This document shows positions 1 through 13,468 of a stretch of DNA of 64,000 nt, piece by piece (the first letter of the stretch is position 1; each line of letters begins with the position of its first letter). This DNA comes from Amoebidium appalachense. Taxonomy: Eukaryota > Ichthyosporea. The stretch lies in assembly GCA_963693365.1 (NCBI GenBank), contig CAVNZM010000011.1, positions 8,680,001 through 8,744,000 on the forward strand, in the 5' to 3' direction. The notes beneath the pieces are model-generated. The model made no database searches. It saw only the letters and a list, made by a program, of their open reading frames with translations, and was not told where the DNA came from. The translations under genes were made by a program, and so were the position numbers.

Positions 1-269
1 CCCCACCCCTACCCTGTCAGCAGCATGCGGCTGCTTGTGTTGTGTGATGTATGATTCGCTTTCAAGTTGAGCACTTCAAGCGGCCAGCCTCTTTGATGTA
101 GAATGATACAATGACCATAGCGTGAGCAGTAACATAACAAGCACTTTATTACGAGTGTGATCGACTCCGTGTGCGTTTTCCAGCGCAGCCAATCAAATGC
201 AGCTAGTGACATATGTACATGCTAGGCAACAATTAGCGCCATCGTAGTATATGGCACCCCTATTACATA
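1..269. other. LINE 3' flank, no gene seen
   Basis: No convincing coding sequence. It lies just beyond the stop codon of the minus-strand family A LINE and probably holds its 3' UTR and flank. A short minus-strand open frame here has no recognisable features. Confidence 0.4.
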
Positions 270-1345
270 TTATGGGTAAGTAGAGGCTAGCATCGGTAGC
301 TCCGAAAGAAAGTTAAGGCACCGTATCACAATATCATACTGTGCAGCATTAATAAGGTGATCTAGGATAGTCAGTAAAAAACGGATATATTGAGGAAGAG
401 AGGGAGAAAAGAGAATAAAACCGCCAATAACCTCCGATTCTATTACGTTAGCTAACAGGTTACACTTATTGATAGATATGCATCCGCGAGTAAACCACCC
501 CCCACACATATTACACATACGAGCAGGAGACATGTACACCAGAAACCGATTACACCGCCAAGCCATAATCATCTTTGCGTTTTTACACCACGCGCATTAC
601 GAATAAACGAATCTATGTAGGAACGAGACTCTCTAACCGTATCCGCCATATAGGCTACTAGTAGTTGGTGTTTTTGCAGTCCTAACACAGGAAGGGACTC
701 AACACGTAGAGTAAAAATATATCTATCAGCCAGTAGACTTGAAACTGTTAACCTTCATATTCACACTATGATCTAGCCGTACCTCCAGTGGGGTCGCCAG
801 CCATTCCGCATAACGCTCGACAATGGGCAGAGACGATGTGGAAGGGAAGAGGTAGAGGGGCGAGTCCGGCGGGGATGCGTGTAGCCGGAAGAGCGGGTGG
901 TCCCGGGCACAAGCGGACAGGCGGGTGATGTGCTCGTGAAATTTAAGGGCTAATTTGTGTACGCGTTGTGATGGTGGTGTGAGTGCGTAGAGAGAATCAA
1001 CAAGGCGTCTAGAGATAGGTGTGGAAAGACCAGCGAGAAACGTACAAGTTGTGTAGTGGAAATCATCTATTGATTGGAGGACATTATTAACAGTATCAGG
1101 GGGGTGATGGCATAGCTATAGCTAGTAAGGACAACCCGTATTCAGACAATGGGCGAATATATGTGTGAAATATACTAAGACGGTTGTATAGGTGTACAGT
1201 ATTAGAAAGATTAGCAAGATACACATATCCCTAATTAACCGAAGACACCTGCCTGCACTCTCCACCCGACGGTCGATCATCCGTTTGAAACATACAAGGT
1301 AAGAGCAGGTGCAAGTCAATAGCTACCGTTGCACATTATTCCACT
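270..1345 (-). pseudogene. LINE family A, C-terminal segment of the reverse transcriptase protein (decayed)
   Basis: Minus-strand translation, pieced across frames, matches the C-terminal half of the family B LINE protein at 7.0-7.9 kb. Near 1190-1120 it reads a stretch ending SEYGLSLLA (family B: CEYGLPLLA). Near 1010-900 it reads QRVHKLALKFHEHITRL (family B: ARVSYLALKFNKHISRL). Near 480-290 it reads ITILDHL..AAQYDIVIRCL-like sequence (family B: YNILDFIL..NYDLFIRCI). The stop is a TAA at 270-272. Several frame changes and stops show the copy is dead. The upstream part of the same ORF resumes at 3590. Confidence 0.7.
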
Positions 1346-3589
<2,244 letters not shown>

Positions 3590-3763
3590 AATGCCCCATT
3601 CGTCCACCGGAATCCCCAAATACTTGTATTCGGTTGGGCGAGGGAGGGGACTGCCGAAAATACAAACGTCGTCCCAGGTTGGGATGGATTTTGATAAAAG
3701 GGCACACCTTTTAACGTTAACCTTCATATCATTACGCTGGCACCAGTGTTCAACCACACGTAT
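3590..3763 (-). pseudogene. LINE family A, RT palm/thumb fragment
   Basis: The minus strand encodes VVEHWCQRNDMKVNVKRC followed by PRPTEYKYLGIPVDEWG. Family B has VVSEWCKANPMILNIDKC and PEYKYLGVPVDSVG at the same place. This is the conserved region after the YADD box of non-LTR reverse transcriptases. Joining this segment directly to 5131 and above restores an uninterrupted LINE reading, which identifies 3764-5112 as a later insertion. Confidence 0.75.
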
Positions 3764-5112
3764 TTTTATTTTTTTTTATTTTATCCCGTTTCACTCCCGG
3801 AGGCACTGCCTAAGGGGAGCTAACGTCTTCCACAGTAGACACACGAATGTGCTCTCTACATAGTGCAACTATAAGTCAGGATACATAATCCCGACTGTCA
3901 CTACATATTCTGGCAATTCTTAGCCCACGGGGTTGCCGCAGTCACGCTAGTGGGGATTGAGCAAACTCACTTCAACCAACACCTAGCCAGGAGTGACCCG
4001 GGGGAAAATAAAAGGGTATAAGCAAGAAAAAATGTTCGGAAAGTTAGAAACAATACAATAAGACGAAGCAGTGTGTTCGTGCTGCTCTGCATGGTGGAAA
4101 AGAAAGAAAGAAGAGCAGTGTGTTTGTGCTGCTCGGCATGGTAGAAGACTAGAGCAGGGTGTTGGTGCTGCTCGGCATGGTAGAAGACACTAGAGCAGGG
4201 TGTTGGTGCTGCTCGGCATGGTAGAAGACAATAGAGCAGGGTGTTGGTGCTGCTCGGCATGGTAGAAGACACTAGAGCAGGGTGTTGGTGCTGCTCGGCA
4301 TGGTAGAAGACACTAGAGCAGGGTGTTGGTGCTGCTCGGCATGGTAGAAGACACTAGAGCAGGGTGTTGGTGCTGCTCGGCATGGTAGAAGACTAGAGCA
4401 GGGTGATGGTGCTGCTCGGCATGGTAGAAGACACTAGAGCAGGGTGTTGGTGTTGCTCGGCATGGTAGAAGACACTAGAGCAGGGTGATGGTGCTGCTCG
4501 GCATGGTAGAAGACACTAGAGCAGGGTGATGGTGCTGCTCGGCATGGTAGAAGACCCTAGAGCAGGGTGTTGGTGCTGCTCGGCATGGTAGAGGACACTA
4601 GAGCAGGGTGTTGGTGCTGCTCGTCATGGTGGAAGAAGACAGCATGAAGTTCGTGCGGCCTATTGGTATTCTTATGTTTTTCTAGAGTTTTTGACGCTTT
4701 AGTAAATTTCGTTTTTCCTGACAAAGTGCCCATGTCGCAAAACTAATAACTCGTGTTGTACTAGTCCTACGGCAACGGCTCAAACACGGCCATGTTGCCA
4801 GCGTTTGGCTCTATGCAATGGTGTGCATGCCGCCCCTTGTGCGTAAATGTGGTGGAGTGTGGATGCAGCGGCGCACGGCCGTTTACGAAACACGTGTCGT
4901 GTTTTGTGCCTGGTCGCGATGGCCCTGTGCGTGTTAAAATTTAAGAGAATAGGAATGTGCAAAATACGCATCTTGATTGGTTGCATTTTATCTGATGAGC
5001 CCGGAGTGGCGATCTTATTGGATAGTTAACTGCTATTTTTAAGGAATCATACTGCTTGTTCACCGATCACATATGGTTTTGATGTGATCGGGAGCCCGAC
5101 ATGGCGCGACTG
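3764..5112 (-). mobile_element. Retroposed insertion with poly(A) tail and 18-bp target duplication
   Basis: The 18-mer GTGTTCAACCACACGTAT occurs at 3746-3763 and again at 5113-5130, flanking this segment. A T-rich run (3764-3786) follows the left copy directly, so in the minus orientation the insert ends in an A-rich tail next to its target duplication, as expected from LINE-mediated retroposition. The insert holds the minisatellite at 4068-4650 and otherwise unique sequence. I see no conserved coding region, so its parent transcript is unknown. Confidence 0.7.
4068..4650. repeat. Minisatellite, ~41-bp unit, about 14 copies
   Basis: Direct tandem repeats of a 39-41 bp unit containing GGTGTTGGTGCTGCTCGGCA then TGGTAGAAGACACTAGAGCA. 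Units differ by GTTGG/GATGG, by loss of ACACT to ACT, and by single changes; the outermost units are more diverged. There are no unique spacers, so it is not a CRISPR array. Confidence 0.9.
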
Positions 5113-5130
5113 GTGTTCAACCACACGTAT

Positions 5131-5900
5131 ATATTGCCGTAATTCGATAGGATCGGATGACACTGTGCACAATATCGTCGGCGAAAAAGAGGGCGGGTGG
5201 GGCCTTGGAAGGCAACCCCCCGTCAATTTGTGCCGCAGAAAGGGCGTCAGCCAAATCGTCAATATACAGGTTGAAAAGAAGTGGGCTTAGCAGGGACCCC
5301 TGTAGTACCCCGCGCGTGCGGGTAAATCCCGGGGACAGCCGCCCATTAACCACCGCCCGTCCGCGCTTGATGTAAACATAGCTTCCAGTAGCCGACCCAT
5401 TTGGGATGGGACACCGCGGGTGGCCAACTTGGCCCACAAGCGAGGGAGGTCGAACGTGTCGTACGCATTCTTGAAGTCGATAAAGACGAGGTGCTCGGCA
5501 TCACCTTGGGTTGCGTTGTGTAGTGTGAGAATTTCAGCGTAACATGACGATTCCGAAACGCCGCCTGAAGTGGGCTCAGCTGGGAAGCCTGCTGAAGGGT
5601 GGGATTACGAGACAAGGCCTGTAGAAGGCCACTTTTGGACAATCGGCGAAAGACGGACGTGTGATAGGGCGAAATTCGTCAATGGGACCCCGTGCAACCG
5701 TTTTCTTGATGGGAAACACTATGGTGTTCAGGCCACTCCGAGGGCACTTTACCGACATCAGAATACCAGCTAAGCAATTCGCTAAGCCTTATACGCGCAA
5801 GGGGTGGCGGCGGGTCACAGCACTCCGCGGCCGCCGTTGGCTTCGTGTATGGTGCCGGACATCGTAGATCGACCCCTCCGGAAACTCCGATCATATGGAT
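5131..5900 (-). pseudogene. LINE family A, RT N-terminal and catalytic segment (frameshifted)
   Basis: Minus-strand pieces in several frames read, from 5' to 3': a segment ending GPIDEFRPI (the RT entry motif), FIDFKNAYDTFDLPRLWAKL-like sequence, GRAVVNGRLSPGFTRTRG, VLQGSLLSPLLFNLYIDDLA, and FFADDIV, the catalytic box. The order and motifs match the plus-strand family B element. At least two frame changes make it non-functional. Confidence 0.75.
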
Positions 5901-6061
5901 AGATCCAGCTCAATAAAACATGTAAATGTGGGTGTGGTGGGGCGCAAATTGCATTTTTGGACAGGTCTCATCGAGTGCTTGGGGGCTACGCTTTGAGCGG
6001 CTGAAAAATCTTGAAAAATAAAAAGATTTTCTAATAGTGAAAATTTTGACCCCGATGAGGG
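5901..6061. other. Spacer between head-to-head LINEs
   Basis: AT-rich sequence between the 5' end of minus-strand LINE A and plus-strand LINE B copy 1. No gene seen. Confidence 0.4.
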
Positions 6062-7944
6062 GTGCATATGACGTCATCGCTTTTTACCACATGCAAATGT
6101 GGACATGTCCCGTCATCTTGGTTAGATACCTTAGTGATCCCCATAGTTAAGAAGGACTCTGAGGGCCCCATATCATCCTTTCGCCCCATTACACTAACCC
6201 AGGTTGTTCGTAGATTCTTTGAAGCTTGCTTACTTAGGTTATTTGCACATCACCCTAGGTTTCAATCTATTCTTCACATACACCCATGCCAATCCGCTTT
6301 TCGTAAAAACAATTCATGTTATGTTCAAATAATGGCACTGCACGATTCTATGCAAGTTGGTGCACGATATTATTGATTGGAAAACTGCTTACGATTCTGT
6401 CTCCCCTGGTCTCCTATGGGAAAAGCTTGCTGCACGGGGTGTACCACACTGCATTGGTGTTCTGTTAGAAGCACTCTTGTCTCAAACCTATGGTAGAGCT
6501 GTGGTTAATGGGCATCTTTCATATGGCTTTGCTCGTACTAGAGGTCTCTTGCAGGGTTCATTGCTTAGCCCCTTTTTGTTTAACCTATTTATAGATGATT
6601 TGGCTGTCAAGATTTACGCCGAAAACGATGACCCTATTAATAACTTTCCGCCTGCACTTCTCTATGCTGATGATCTGTCCCTCCTTGCCCGTACCCCTAG
6701 ACGCCTGCAAAGATTGTTCGATGTAGTGTCAGAGTGGTGCAAGGCAAACCCTATGATCCTTAACATAGACAAATGTGGTGTTCTTGTACCTGATATAGCT
6801 AACAATTTACACACATTTACATTATCATCTAAACCTGTACCTATAGTTCCAGAATACAAATATCTTGGTGTTCCGGTTGATTCTGTTGGTGTTATGTTTC
6901 CCCATATGGTCGAAAAGAGGGTAGAGTTGGCTCGTAAGCGGTTAGCTTTCTTCTCGGCTAATATTTTTAAAGACACCCCCCTCCATCCTTCTATTAGACT
7001 TACATTTATTCGCACTTTTGTCTTCCCGGTATGTGAATATGGTTTACCCCTTCTCGCCGCTTGGATCAAGAAAGAGAGAACTAGAGCGCTTAAACCCTTG
7101 GCAAATTTCCTTGAAGCAGAAGTTGCCTCCTTTCTATCTAACAACTGTTGTAAACCTGGGCCTGTAACGCTCTCGATATATGGTCTGGTCCCAATAGCTG
7201 CTAGAGTATCCTATCTCGCGCTGAAATTCAATAAGCACATAAGCCGCTTAAAGAAGTATTTGCCCTCCCACCCTCTCTTCTCTATCCGACCTGTCCCCTC
7301 CTCACCTCTCCCCTCTTTCCTCCCCTCTCTCTTCCCTTCTCCCCTGGGCACAAATACAAATAAACCCCGCAATAGTGTGTGTGTGACTTTGGACTGCCAC
7401 TTACTTATTAAACATGTACACAATCACAAGATAATCACGCAATATAACAAATGGAAAAAGATACCACACGACACTAGACCCGATGAAAGCATACACCTTG
7501 AAAAACTAAGCCTTATGTCTCGTTTTATATATACTGACCGCCTCAACCATATTGCCAAATATGGCACTCGCAAATGTATAACACCTAAATACATATTACC
7601 TTCCTGTAGAACTCGTCTTTCTCTAGCGGATGGTATTATTGATCAATTACCACGCTTTTACTGTACACGTGCTATACAGTGGAGATCTAATAAGTATAAG
7701 GTGGCATCATTTGCATGCCCAAACAACACACACACACACCAGTTTAACCGGTCATGTATCGCCAAATGTAGTTTGATAGACCACATAATACCGCAACACA
7801 CACACGTCACATTCACAACAGACACCCAGAAAGATAGCCTACCTGTAAATTACAACATCCTTGATTATACTAAACACGCGTAACTACGACCTGTTTATTA
7901 GATGTATTGATTGGCTTGAGAAACACATCACTACAAAATTATAG
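6062..7944 (+). pseudogene. LINE family B copy 1, reverse transcriptase ORF (5'-truncated, two frameshifts)
   Basis: Non-LTR retrotransposon reverse transcriptase. The first frame (6062-6376) has VIPIVKKDSEGPISSFRPIT. After a frameshift near 6345-6370 the main frame (6357-7883) has DWKTAYDSVSP, GRAVVNGHLSYGFARTRG, LLQGSLLSPFLFNLFIDDLA and LLYADDLSLLA (catalytic YADD), then PEYKYLGVPVDSVG. No endonuclease or RNase H domain is visible, so the copy is 5'-truncated. Compared with copy 2 it lacks 2 nt (GATTATACT against GATTTTATACT near 7866), which replaces the last ~25 residues with YTKHA. The intact stop would be TAG at 7942-7944. Confidence 0.85.
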
Positions 7945-7964
7945 CGCACGCGCACACACAAACA

Positions 7965-8041
<77 letters not shown>

Positions 8042-8072
8042 CAGCTGATACCGAGTGTCCCAAGGGGAGCCC

Positions 8073-8111
<39 letters not shown>

Positions 8112-8304
8112 GGGGAACCCCAACTAATTGATTTCTCCTTGTAGTCTTTATGGTGTCTCGTAGAGAAAGTAAACCCTGATATATAGTCACCACCCGACAT
8201 CTATGTACGTGATCATGATATACCGCTGAGGGGATATTCCGAGCAAAACCCCCCCCCATACCTGAGACTGGTTCTCTTTGCCTCGAGTAAACAGCGTAAA
8301 CCCC
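7945..8304 (+). repeat. LINE B copy 1 3' UTR with internal (CA)n and poly(A)
   Basis: After the ORF comes a CGCACGCG-led (CA)n tract (to ~8038), a short unique stretch with AAGGGGAGCCCCTT, poly(A) at 8078-8110, GGGGAACCCC and about 190 bp of unique sequence. All of this recurs at 11154-11492 and stops at the same point (AACAGCGTAAACCCC), so both tracts are internal to the element. Confidence 0.75.
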
Positions 8305-8677
8305 CCATGCATATCTCGATACCCTCATAGTCGACCAAGCACTTTCTTTGCAGTTTTGGACTCGTCTCGACGAGACCTGTCGAGCCATACCACTGGCACT
8401 TGTCTGTGGCCTTTATTTCAGAAGCTCATTTTCACAAATTTCACTGATACACCATCTGAGTTGGTGGGTAGGGGTTTTCGGGAGGGGGCTCGGCAGGGTG
8501 GGTTAGTTGCTAGCAAATGGTTACCCATAGCCTGTAGTTGTTGCCTTGTGCTAGAAGTGCCGCTCTTGGTTCCCCGCTCGGGACCAGGGGCGGCGTTAGT
8601 TTGAGTGAAGCATAACCATGGGGCGTGTTTTCAATAGGACCAAACAATGCTGAACAGCGGCAAAGGCCCCCGTTAAG
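8305..8677 (+). other. Unique sequence between LINE copies; open but unrecognised frame
   Basis: Unique sequence with a 108-codon plus-strand frame (8278-8604) starting in the LINE B tail. It has no recognisable domain. It could be an ORF1 relic of another element; that is inference only. Confidence 0.2.
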
Positions 8678-8977
8678 TTGAAGCGTTCTGCGGGAGAGCT
8701 TTCTGCAGAGCTCAGGCCTGGTAAACGTGTAGCCATGTGTGAGGGGGGCGAGGATGACGGGGGCAAGGAGGCTGACGATTCTGAGTTACCCGAGCCTGTT
8801 GTAGACACCGACACACCCGATATGATAGACCTGTTAGAGCCCCTCCCTAGCATACAATTCAGGCAAACTCGTGCCCAACAAGGGGAGGCACGGCTGTCCC
8901 AACACCTCTCCGGAGAGTCACGGAAAAACAAAGCGAAAAAGAAAAAAAAAATCCAGTGTCTCTGTTGCCGCTCATGA
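8678..8977 (+). CDS. Possible ORF (99 aa), acidic middle and lysine-rich end
   Basis: ATG at 8678 opens a frame with an acidic centre (CEGGEDDGGKEADDSELPEP) and a lysine-rich end (RKNKAKKKKK) followed by a CxxC near the stop. The composition resembles a nuclear or nucleic-acid-binding protein or a LINE ORF1 N-terminus, but no domain is recognisable. Start context and expression are unproven. Confidence 0.3.
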   Translation: MKRSAGELSAELRPGKRVAMCEGGEDDGGKEADDSELPEPVVDTDTPDMIDLLEPLPSIQFRQTRAQQGEARLSQHLSGESRKNKAKKKKKIQCLCCRS

Positions 8978-8999
8978 ACCCCCCCCCCCCCCCCCCCCC

Positions 9000-9221
9000 C
9001 AATTAAGCTTGAAGTTCAGCACATATACACACACACACAGGGAGAAGGGGGAAGAAGGGAGGGAGGGGGGGGAGGGAGAGAGAGAGGAGGGAGGGAAAAA
9101 GGGGGGGGGGGGGGAGGAGAGGGGGGTCAGACATTTATCCTCACTGTTGCATTCCTCAACCCCCCCCCCCCCCCCCTTTCTCCTCCCCCCTTGCGTACTG
9201 CACACAAGCGCACGCGCACGT

Positions 9222-9299
<78 letters not shown>

Positions 9300-9315
9300 C
9301 ACACGCACACGCACT

Positions 9316-9350
<35 letters not shown>

Positions 9351-9525
9351 CACATCATACACACAGGGGGAAGGGGGAAGAAGGGGGGGGGGGGGGAGGG
9401 GAGGAAGGAGGGGGGGATCGAACATTGATCCTCACTGTTGCACTCCTAAACCCCCCCCCTCCCCCCCCCCCCCCTTTTCCCCTTCCCTTGAGTTCTGCAC
9501 ACATGCGCACGAGCACGTGCACACA

Positions 9526-9601
<76 letters not shown>

Positions 9602-9612
9602 CACACACACGT
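9000..9612. repeat. Tandemly duplicated low-complexity cassette
   Basis: Two tandem copies of the same cassette: a G/A-rich tract, ATCCTCACTGTTGCA (9137-9152 and 9428-9444), poly(C), TCTGCACACA-like sequence with CGCACG, then (CA)n. The cassettes cover about 9040-9350 and 9360-9612. The order is conserved, so this is duplication of a block rather than independent repeat growth. Confidence 0.65.
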
Positions 9613-9926
9613 GTAATCTGGGTTGTCTGAAGTGAGACGGCGGGGTCTCGTTATTTCCTCATAGAGAACCATGGTTGCGTGCAGACAAGCCGTGTCCGAG
9701 TAACAGGCTCCGAGAACGTTGATTACCGACACGAACAGTTCTGAGAAGCTGCCAGCACTGCAACGCCCGATACATGGACGCCAAGAAACTGCACTTAATT
9801 AGCTTAAATTTTGCGCAAAATTTGCGCAAACAACTAATTACGCGCTAATTACGCGCTAATTATTACTAATAAAACACTAATTACTCATTAATTAAGGGTT
9901 TGAGGGGCCTATGACGTCATCGTTTT
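9613..9926. other. AT-rich spacer with short repeats
   Basis: No gene. Contains AATTTTGCGCAAAATTTGCG and repeated CTAATTACGCG at 9810-9870, followed by TGAGGGGCCTATGACGTCAT (9901-9920), which resembles the 5' junction of LINE B copy 1 (6055-6078). Confidence 0.45.
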
Positions 9927-11153
9927 GATGTAGTGTCAGAGTGGTGCAAGGCAAACCTTATGATCCTTAACATAGACAAATGTGGTGTTCTTGTACCTGA
10001 TATAGCTAACAATTTACACACATTTACATTATCATCTAAACCTGTACCTATAGTTCCAGAATACAAATATCTTGGTGTTCCGGTTGATTCTGTTGGTGTT
10101 ATGTTTCCCCATATGGTCGAAAAGAGGGTAGAGTTGGCTCGTAAGCGGTTAGCTTTCTTCTCGGCTAATATTTTTAAAGACACACCCCTCCATCCTTCTA
10201 TTAGACTTACATTTATTCGCACTTTTGTCTTCCCGGCATGTGAATATGGTTTACCCCTTCTCGCCGCTTGGATCAAGAAAGAGAGAACTAGAGCGCTTAA
10301 ACCCTTGGCAAATTTCCTTGAAGCAGAAGTTGCCTCCTTTCTATCTAACAACTGTTGTAAACCTGGGCCTGTAACGCTCTCGATATATGGTCTGGTCCCA
10401 ATAGCTGCTAGAGTATCCTATCTCGCGCTGAAATTCAATAAGCACATAAGCCGCTTAAAGAAGTATTTGCCCTCCCACCCTCTCTTCTCTATCCGACCTG
10501 TCCCCTCCTCACCTCTCCCCTCTTTCCTCCCCTCTCTCTCCCCTTCTCCCCTGGGCACAAATACAAATAAACCCCGCAATAGTGTGTGTGTGACTTTGGA
10601 CTGCCACTTACTTATTAAACATGTACACAATCACAAGATAATCACGCAATATAACAAATGGAAAAAGATACCACACGACACTAGACCCGATGAAAGCATA
10701 CACCTTGAAAAACTAAGCCTTATGTCTCGTTTTATATATACTGACCGCCTCAACCATATTGCCAAATATGGCACTCGCAAGTGTATAACACCTAAATACA
10801 TATTACCTTCCTGTAGAACTGGTCTTTCTCTAGCTGATGGTATTATTGATCAATTACCACGCTTTTACTGTACACGTGCTATACAGTGGAGATCTAATAA
10901 GTATAAGGTGGCATCATTTGCATGCCCAAACAACACACACACACACCAGTTTAACCGGTCATGTATCGCCAAATGTAGTTTGATAGACCACATAATACCG
11001 CAACACACACACGTCACATTCACAACAGACACCCAGAAAGATAGCCTACCTGTAAATTACAACATCCTTGATTTTATACTAAACACGCGTAACTACGACC
11101 TGTTTATTAGATGTATTGATTGGCTTGAGAAACACATCACTACAAAATTATAG
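9927..11153 (+). pseudogene. LINE family B copy 2, C-terminal two thirds of RT protein
   Basis: Nearly identical to 6720-7944; the frame stays open from 9933 to the TAG at 11151-11153. It lacks everything upstream of VSEWCKAN, including the YADD box, so it cannot encode an active polymerase. It shows the family's intact C-terminus (RNYDLFIRCIDWLEKHITTK). The few substitutions against copy 1 (for example CCTATG/CTTATG at the break) indicate a recent common source. Confidence 0.85.
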
Positions 11154-11174
11154 CGCACGCGCACACACACACAC

Positions 11175-11231
<57 letters not shown>

Positions 11232-11263
11232 CCAGCTGATACCGAGTGTCCCGAGGGGAGCCC

Positions 11264-11296
<33 letters not shown>

Positions 11297-11492
11297 GGGG
11301 AACCCCAACTAATTGATTTCTCCTTGTAGTCTTTATGGTGTCTCGTAGAGAAAGTAAACCCTGATATATAGTCACCACCCGACATCTATGTACGTGATCA
11401 TGATATACCGCTGAGGGGATATTCCGAGCAAACCCCCCCCCCCCCATACCTGAGACTGGTTCTCTTTGCCTCGAGTAAACAGCGTAAACCCC
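11154..11492 (+). repeat. LINE B copy 2 3' UTR with (CA)n and poly(A)
   Basis: Collinear with 7945-8304. The (CA)n tract here is shorter and interrupted (ACACAACACAC), and the poly(A) tract is shorter, so the microsatellites have diverged in length while the flanks stayed almost identical. Confidence 0.75.
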
Positions 11493-11553
11493 TAATAGAC
11501 ATATCGCGAAAAAAAAGGTATGGGCGTGATCCTCTCGTCGAGAGGACCTCTAA

Positions 11554-11668
11554 GGGCCTGTTTGGCAACCCGGGTTTAGGGTCCTAAATCCGGATTACGG
11601 GCGATTTTGGGTTTAGCGCTAAATCCAAATCTCAAAATCCAGCCGCTGCCAAACAGACGGCCAGATCC
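11554..11668. repeat. Left Harbinger terminus, itself an imperfect palindrome
   Basis: The terminal GGCCTGTTTGGCAAC is mirrored about 100 bp inward by CTGCCAAACAGACGGCC (to ~11665), so the end can fold on itself. The right terminus has the same design. Confidence 0.7.
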
Positions 11669-11827
11669 GGTCACGTATATCTGGGTTTCAAACCCCTCGG
11701 ACATGGCCGTAATCTGGATTCCACTAATCCACCTCGGGAGGTGGATTAGCGCGAAATCCTTTCAGGTCCTGAATGTCCGACCCAATGAATGTTCATTTTA
11801 TGGAACTATATATGGTGTCCTTTTGCA

Positions 11828-11999
11828 CCAATCGTCGATAGTTTGAAGTGGCCAAAAAAGGATTGTTGAAAGGGCGCCAAACCAAACTTCCGTTGCTGGC
11901 AGCATGTGGGCTGCGACAGCTGTGCCTTGAACTGCGACACCTGCACCAACGCACGGACTTGCACGTGGGGAACGTTATAAAAACAGACACGAAGAAAAG
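11828..11999 (+). other. Candidate exon of the second Harbinger protein
   Basis: On the plus strand, after a TAG at 11837-11839 that could serve as splice acceptor, an open frame of ~52 codons starts FEVAKKGLLKGRQTKLPLL, contains LRQLCLELRHLHQRTDL and ends KKSMLE-stop. A leucine-rich basic segment would suit the C-terminus of the Myb-like protein that Harbinger elements usually encode beside the nuclease, but no Myb helix is visible. The opposite strand is also open, so the call is weak. Confidence 0.25.
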
Positions 12000-12446
12000 T
12001 ATGCTCGAGTGATGTGTGTGATGGAGCCAAATAGGCGGTTGGCGTTTCTGAACTCGAAAGTGGCTGAGCAGGCTCGTGGATATTAAGAGGCCCTATAATT
12101 TCCTTTTTTTTTTTTTCTTTTTTTTTCTTTCTTTTTTTTGTTATGGTGTGGGCGGGGGGATAGTGCAAGAAACATCTTTTACGTGTAGAAGTGAGTATGA
12201 TGTAGTGATCACCGTTTGAAATCATTGTTTTAGTGTTCGGCCTCGCCGCCTGGTGCAGCATTAGTAGGAATACAAAAGTACTCAGAATGACCTTTGCAAC
12301 ATCATGTGCAGAAAGGTGTGTGTGTGTGCAGTTTTTTTCTTTTCTTTTACCTACTATCTTTCTTTGAGGGGGGGGGGGGGGGGGGGGGGGGGGGACGGGG
12401 ACGGGACGGACACATGTCACTGCACGATTCAGTGCTCATTTACTAT

Positions 12447-13396
12447 TCACCAGGCACCCTGTGCCCTGCTCGTGTAGTCAACCCACATAGCTGCAGCAAT
12501 TTGATCTCTTCTGGCATCTGCCTCTGCCTCGTCTTCTTGTTGGTTTTGGTTGCCCCTGCCTAACACAGAGTTAAAAAACATCAAGGCCTTTACATCAAGC
12601 ATACAGTCTTATAAATCATCCCCCTACCCACCCCCTCCTTTCCCCTGGTTCCCCACACACACCAACAACGCTGCCGCCGCTCAGAGGCACACTCCATCCC
12701 AACTCGAGCAATATCAGTCACACCACAAAAACCACATCAAAAAAACGTGCAGACGCACACTCCAACCCATCTTGACCCGTTGCCCACCACAAAACCAGAG
12801 AACAAAATAAAAACAAAAATAACTGAAAAACTGGTAGAGGAAGAGAAACAAAACCAAATGCAACCAAAGACTTACCACGTGTAGGCAAGTTGTGCTGCTC
12901 TTCGTCTGAGTAGTGGCCATGCTCCTCCGCGTTGTGCTTTTTTATAAAGTTCATAAGTAGAAAGCAAACAAGAATGATCTTCGAGAGCATCTTACTGTAG
13001 GACAGTAGTTGGTGGCTTTCTGGAGTATCTGAAAGCGGTTTTTCAGCATACCATAGAACCGCTCAATGACCACCCGCGCCTTGGCATGCCTCAGGTTGAA
13101 TAACTCCTTCGCATTCTGAGGACTAGAACACGACACATGAATAGACAACACCAGACACTTCAACATCAATATGACAGTGTGTGTGTGCGCGTGGCTGTTT
13201 GTGTGTGTGCATGTTCGTTTAGTAGTGTGTGCACGCGGGCATGACCCGTGCGGGCACACGCGGACGCATGTGTGTGTGCGTATTTGTACACGTGAGTCTG
13301 TGTAGGTGTTTGTGCATGCGCGCACGACCTTCAGGTTGGATGTGTAAACTATCTATCTCTCTTTTTCTCTCCCTATCCACTCTCTCTGTGCATGTG

Positions 13397-13468
<72 letters not shown>

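Noticed and set aside
4068-4650. CRISPR-like repeat array
   Set aside because: Repeats are contiguous without unique spacers, and the DNA is eukaryotic with introns and retroelements.
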